DNA of 64,000 bases from Morella rubra. Its lineage: Eukaryota; Streptophyta; Magnoliopsida; Fagales; Myricaceae. Below the pieces are notes generated by a model. It was given only the letters and a program-made list of their open reading frames with translations. It did not search any database and was not told the origin of the DNA. The translations under genes and the position numbers were made by a program. Shown one piece after another: positions 61,210 to 64,000 of this stretch. Every line of letters starts with the position of its first letter. Within the stretch, counting starts at the first letter, position 1. The stretch is from the NCBI GenBank assembly GCA_003952965.2, contig CM025855.1:36045742-36109741 (forward strand), read 5' to 3'.

Positions 61210-61337
61210 TAAACATCCAACTTGGCAAAGCTGTAGCTCAGTTGGCACCTATCCCGGGTCGAATTCCCTTTATCCCGCAGGCTTGGTCTTGCTTCTTAAA
61301 TTTGTCTAGAAAAAATAAATAAATAAACATCCAACTT
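61210..61337 (+). mobile_element. Short tRNA-derived SINE with target duplication
   Basis: The body (61224-61323) starts GGCAAAGCTGTAGCTCAGTTGG, holding an A-box-like TAGCTCAGTTGG, and continues with a B-box-like GGGTCGAATTCCC at about 61257. It ends in an A-rich tail with AAAT repeats. A 14-bp direct repeat TAAACATCCAACTT flanks it (61210-61223 and 61324-61337), the mark of LINE-type target-primed insertion. The body is only about 100 bp, short for a plant SINE. Confidence 0.85.
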
Positions 61338-61339
61338 TG

Positions 61340-62400
61340 CTACATCAAAATGAATACTACGTTTCTTACCGAACACAATTGACATAAAATACAATTTCAA
61401 CACTAAATATTAGAAACTAATATGTTCTTCAAACAATAATAAATAAAACTTATAGGTTAACAGAGAAGATCTCGTTGGTAGTTAATTTTAATTCAATGAC
61501 AAAGACTTTTTCTTTTGTGGTGTTGCACGCATTAGTCTTAAAAGCACATACAATGTAACAATTCGTTAAGGATTTATTTACAAGTGATACGACTTTAATT
61601 AATCAGGCATTTTCAATGTTACCCTGAAAAGTAGTAAAGATTGCATATTGGGTAGAGCTGCCTACTAGCCAAGCCACAAATTCTATAAAACGGAAACTTA
61701 AAAAACATAAGAAATAAAACGAAAACTTAAAAAACATAAGAATAAAACGGAAACTTAAAAAAAGGGAAAAAAATAATAGCCTGTAAGGGGTTGGGGAAGG
61801 CGACCGACTCATGATTCTTATCTAAAATATTTTTCCGCCAGATAACCACTGGTACGTTGGTTGTTATCCTGAATCCAACCTATATTTACATTTTGTTTTA
61901 TACCCGACCTATATTTACTTGCTTAGAAAAAAATTTGCATTCACTTGTCTTGAATTTTAGATCAAGTTAAATGTAATTACCCAAAAACAAGTATTAACCA
62001 TATCTGTGCTTTGACTTCAAAAAGACCAATTAATATTATTCTTGAAACTCGTTGGATCATTATAAAGCTCAATTCAATATGGTAAAATTTTAATCTGAAA
62101 CTTGACTATTTTTTATTTATTTATCTTCTCCCACTCTAAGTGGAATTCGAGATATCACGTTAAATTAGTAAATAGTAATTATTATTCCATTAGTTTCTAA
62201 ATAACTTTTTTTAAATCAAAATAAAACTCTATTTGCTTATAGTTGAAGGGTCTAATATTATATGCCGATTACGATTACGTTATTTTGGTACTTTTCATAT
62301 TCACATAAATATTACTGATGGGAATAAATTATAAGATGTGATTTGATTCAAGAAAATAATAATTCCAATTGCTAAAAAAAATTAATAATTATACTCAATC
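61340..62400. other. Intergenic DNA, no gene seen
   Basis: AT-rich sequence apart from the minisatellite, with no supported coding frame. Confidence 0.5.
61683..61768 (+). repeat. Minisatellite of about 28 bp, nearly 3 copies
   Basis: The unit AACTTAAAAAACATAAGAAT plus AAAACGGA recurs with small changes at about 61695, 61725 and 61752. Non-coding. Confidence 0.75.
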
Positions 62401-62479
62401 GGAGATAAAGCTTGAAAAGTCAACGAAATCTAACGCGACGTCGTTTCTCGCAGCACTAATTTTATAGTTGGGACTCGGG

Positions 62480-62606
62480 AGTTGCGTGTCCCGAAAACGT
62501 CATATCAGGGGGGGAGAGAGAGCTTTCGTGCAACATTGCTCTGTCGAGTCTGTCTATCCCCTCCTGCTTCCGAATTCCACCCTAATTTCCGCAAGAACAG
62601 AAAAAG
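62480..62606 (+). other. Probable 5' UTR exon of the RING-finger gene
   Basis: A GC-richer block with GA-rich leader sequence ending in a donor (AAAAAG|GTAAATC) at 62606/62607, followed by a T-rich, intron-like region up to the RING gene start. The exon start is approximate. This is an inference from context. Confidence 0.45.
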
Positions 62607-63769
62607 GTAAATCGAATTCCAATTTCCCGTTTGGATTCTTGATTCCACTAAATTTCTTCGATTTCTCTTCCTACCATATTATTATTCCCGCTCTTTTTGC
62701 TTCCTTATATCTGATTTCCTAATTTAGTTGTGATTTCACAATCTTCTTCAAGAGTGGTTCTAATGGGAACTTTTAATGGGTCGCCGTATGTATAAGATTC
62801 TCAGGTTTTTAGTTGCAGTTGGAAATGTCCCAATTTTTTCTCGCGCTTTGTGAGAATTAGAATTCCATTATGGAGATGGAGAACTGCAGAATTAACTCCT
62901 TCAAAATTGGTTATTCTTTTTTTCTTTCTGTTAGGTTTATGCTGGGGAATTTGTTTTTAATAAAATGGGAGTTCATACCTTACGCGTCAAGTGATGATTG
63001 AATTTCATTTTTGGCCTGGAGAATTGTTGAATGCTCAACAGTCCATTTGATGTACGTTTCTGCACATTTTGGTAGCCAAATACTGCCCCACTATCCGTCT
63101 TTTCGTGGTGTTTTGGCGTGTTAGATGAGCACTAGAGTTGTACTTGCAGTAAACACCCAGTTAGGGATGCTAGATAGCGTTCTCATGTCATGGAGGCTTC
63201 CAATTTCTGCACTTTAAATCTATCACACTAGCAGGCAGGTTGATATGATAGCAGCGTTTTGCATTTTGTGTTGCCCTGTTCTGGCGGCTTGAGAGTTTTG
63301 CAAATTACTATAAAACAAAAGGACAAAATTAGATTTCTAAGAGTTTTTGTTAACTTCTCAGTGGCATTAGTGTTTTTGGGCGATTTTTGTGACATGTACA
63401 TTTTGTGCCACCTCTGCTATAAAGTCCCTTTACTCCTTTTTTTTTGATAATTAAAGTCCCTTTTCTTAAGTTCAAACGTGCAGTTTTTGGATTTTATGTG
63501 ATTTATGCAAGCTTATTCGTATCCCAACGAGTCCTTGTTTGTAAATCTGGTTTGCACTCAGCATTATAGAGAGGGTGATTGACTTCCTAACTCTGAAATA
63601 TTTGTCATAGGTTTTATGTGAAGAAGATCAGCTGTTGATAATTTACACTGGAAGAAGAATCTTCAAGGCTCACTTTCACTGACTGGTAGTTCTTTCACAG
63701 GGGAACAGCTAAACTCGGGGATTTTAGGCATTACTGCTCTTATCTGATTGGATTTTTTCTCTTCTCACG

Positions 63770-64000
63770 ATGTGGAGATTTGCTTCAAATGCCTTTGCAG
63801 GCATGGGACTGAAGAAAAACTCACTAGAGTCAACTCGAGCTTGTCCAGAGTGCTCAGATGATGAGGTGTGTTCAAATGCTAGCCGAGAGGAAGGACTGGA
63901 ATGCCCTATATGCTTTGAATCTTTCAACATTGTCGAGAACGTACCCTATGTCTTATGGTGTGGTCACAGTCTCTGCAAAAACTGTGTTCTAGGGCTTCAA
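63770..64000 (+). CDS. RING-finger (C3HC4-type) protein, N-terminus only
   Basis: Probable E3 ubiquitin ligase. The open frame runs from ATG 63770 to the window end (77 codons): MWRFASNAFAGMGLKKNSLE, a Cys/acidic stretch (ACPECSDDEVCSN), then the first half of a RING domain, CPICFESFNIVENVPYVLWC and GHSLCKNCVLGLQ. It shows the CxxC, CxH and CxxC zinc ligands in C3HC4 order. The rest of the domain lies beyond the window. Acceptor-like AG sites precede the ATG at 63611 and 63700. A further one (TTTGCAG|GCATGGG) at 63801 lies within the frame and could move the start to Met12. The specific family is not identified. Confidence 0.82.
   Translation, partial: MWRFASNAFAGMGLKKNSLESTRACPECSDDEVCSNASREEGLECPICFESFNIVENVPYVLWCGHSLCKNCVLGLQ

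Noticed and set aside
1..64000. CRISPR array, operon-like gene cluster or phage-type system
   Set aside because: The window is plant nuclear DNA with intron-containing genes. There are no spaced direct repeats of CRISPR type and no co-directional functional cluster.

Overview
This is nuclear DNA from a flowering plant, most likely a woody core eudicot (inference). Support comes from intron-split genes of plant-only families (SPX, SHINE-clade AP2/ERF, UGT708-type glycosyltransferase, nodulin-related protein), AT-rich intergenic DNA, and a plant mix of transposons: a chromovirus Ty3/gypsy element, a TRIM, MITEs, a Pack-MULE and a SINE. A block of exactly 1,000 Ns (40490-41489) marks a scaffold gap.

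Layout. 1-4850 and 19612-24970 are two direct copies of a diverged segmental duplication. Between them lies a wrecked SPX-domain gene on the minus strand (exon 1 at 12661-12972, exons 2 and 3 at 5751-5877 and 4838-4992). Its first intron holds a decayed 5.4-kb Ty3/gypsy element (6734-12122). Upstream of the SPX gene are a PIF/Harbinger-like MITE (13176-13776) and a 3.5-kb Mutator-like element (14096-17598). The latter carries fragments of an ARM-repeat host gene and a nested solo LTR. Copy B of the duplication contains an LTR-like fragment with two tRNA-like modules. From 25 to 37 kb there is one clear gene, a SHINE/WIN1-type AP2/ERF factor (31279-32033, minus), plus a 5'-truncated LINE, a complete TRIM and a hAT-type MITE.

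37.8-64 kb is gene-dense. It holds a TBC (Rab-GAP) gene (+) and a GDAP2-like macro-domain gene (-) that converge on the assembly gap and both lose their 3' exons there. Next come a four-exon gene for a small, probably thylakoid-lumen protein (-), an intronless UGT708-like glycosyltransferase (-), a gankyrin/PSMD10 homologue with two odd splice junctions (-), a nodulin-related protein 1 homologue (+), a small tRNA-derived SINE, and the start of a RING-finger gene (+) cut by the window end.

The genes are ordinary, independently transcribed plant loci and do not form a pathway or cluster. I found no novel multi-gene system. The notable content is structural: a phosphate-signalling gene destroyed by several lesions, nested transposons with readable target-site duplications, and a gankyrin gene whose reading frame does not close with canonical splicing. 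Exon boundaries and family assignments come from reading the sequence by eye and from remembered family motifs. No database search was run.
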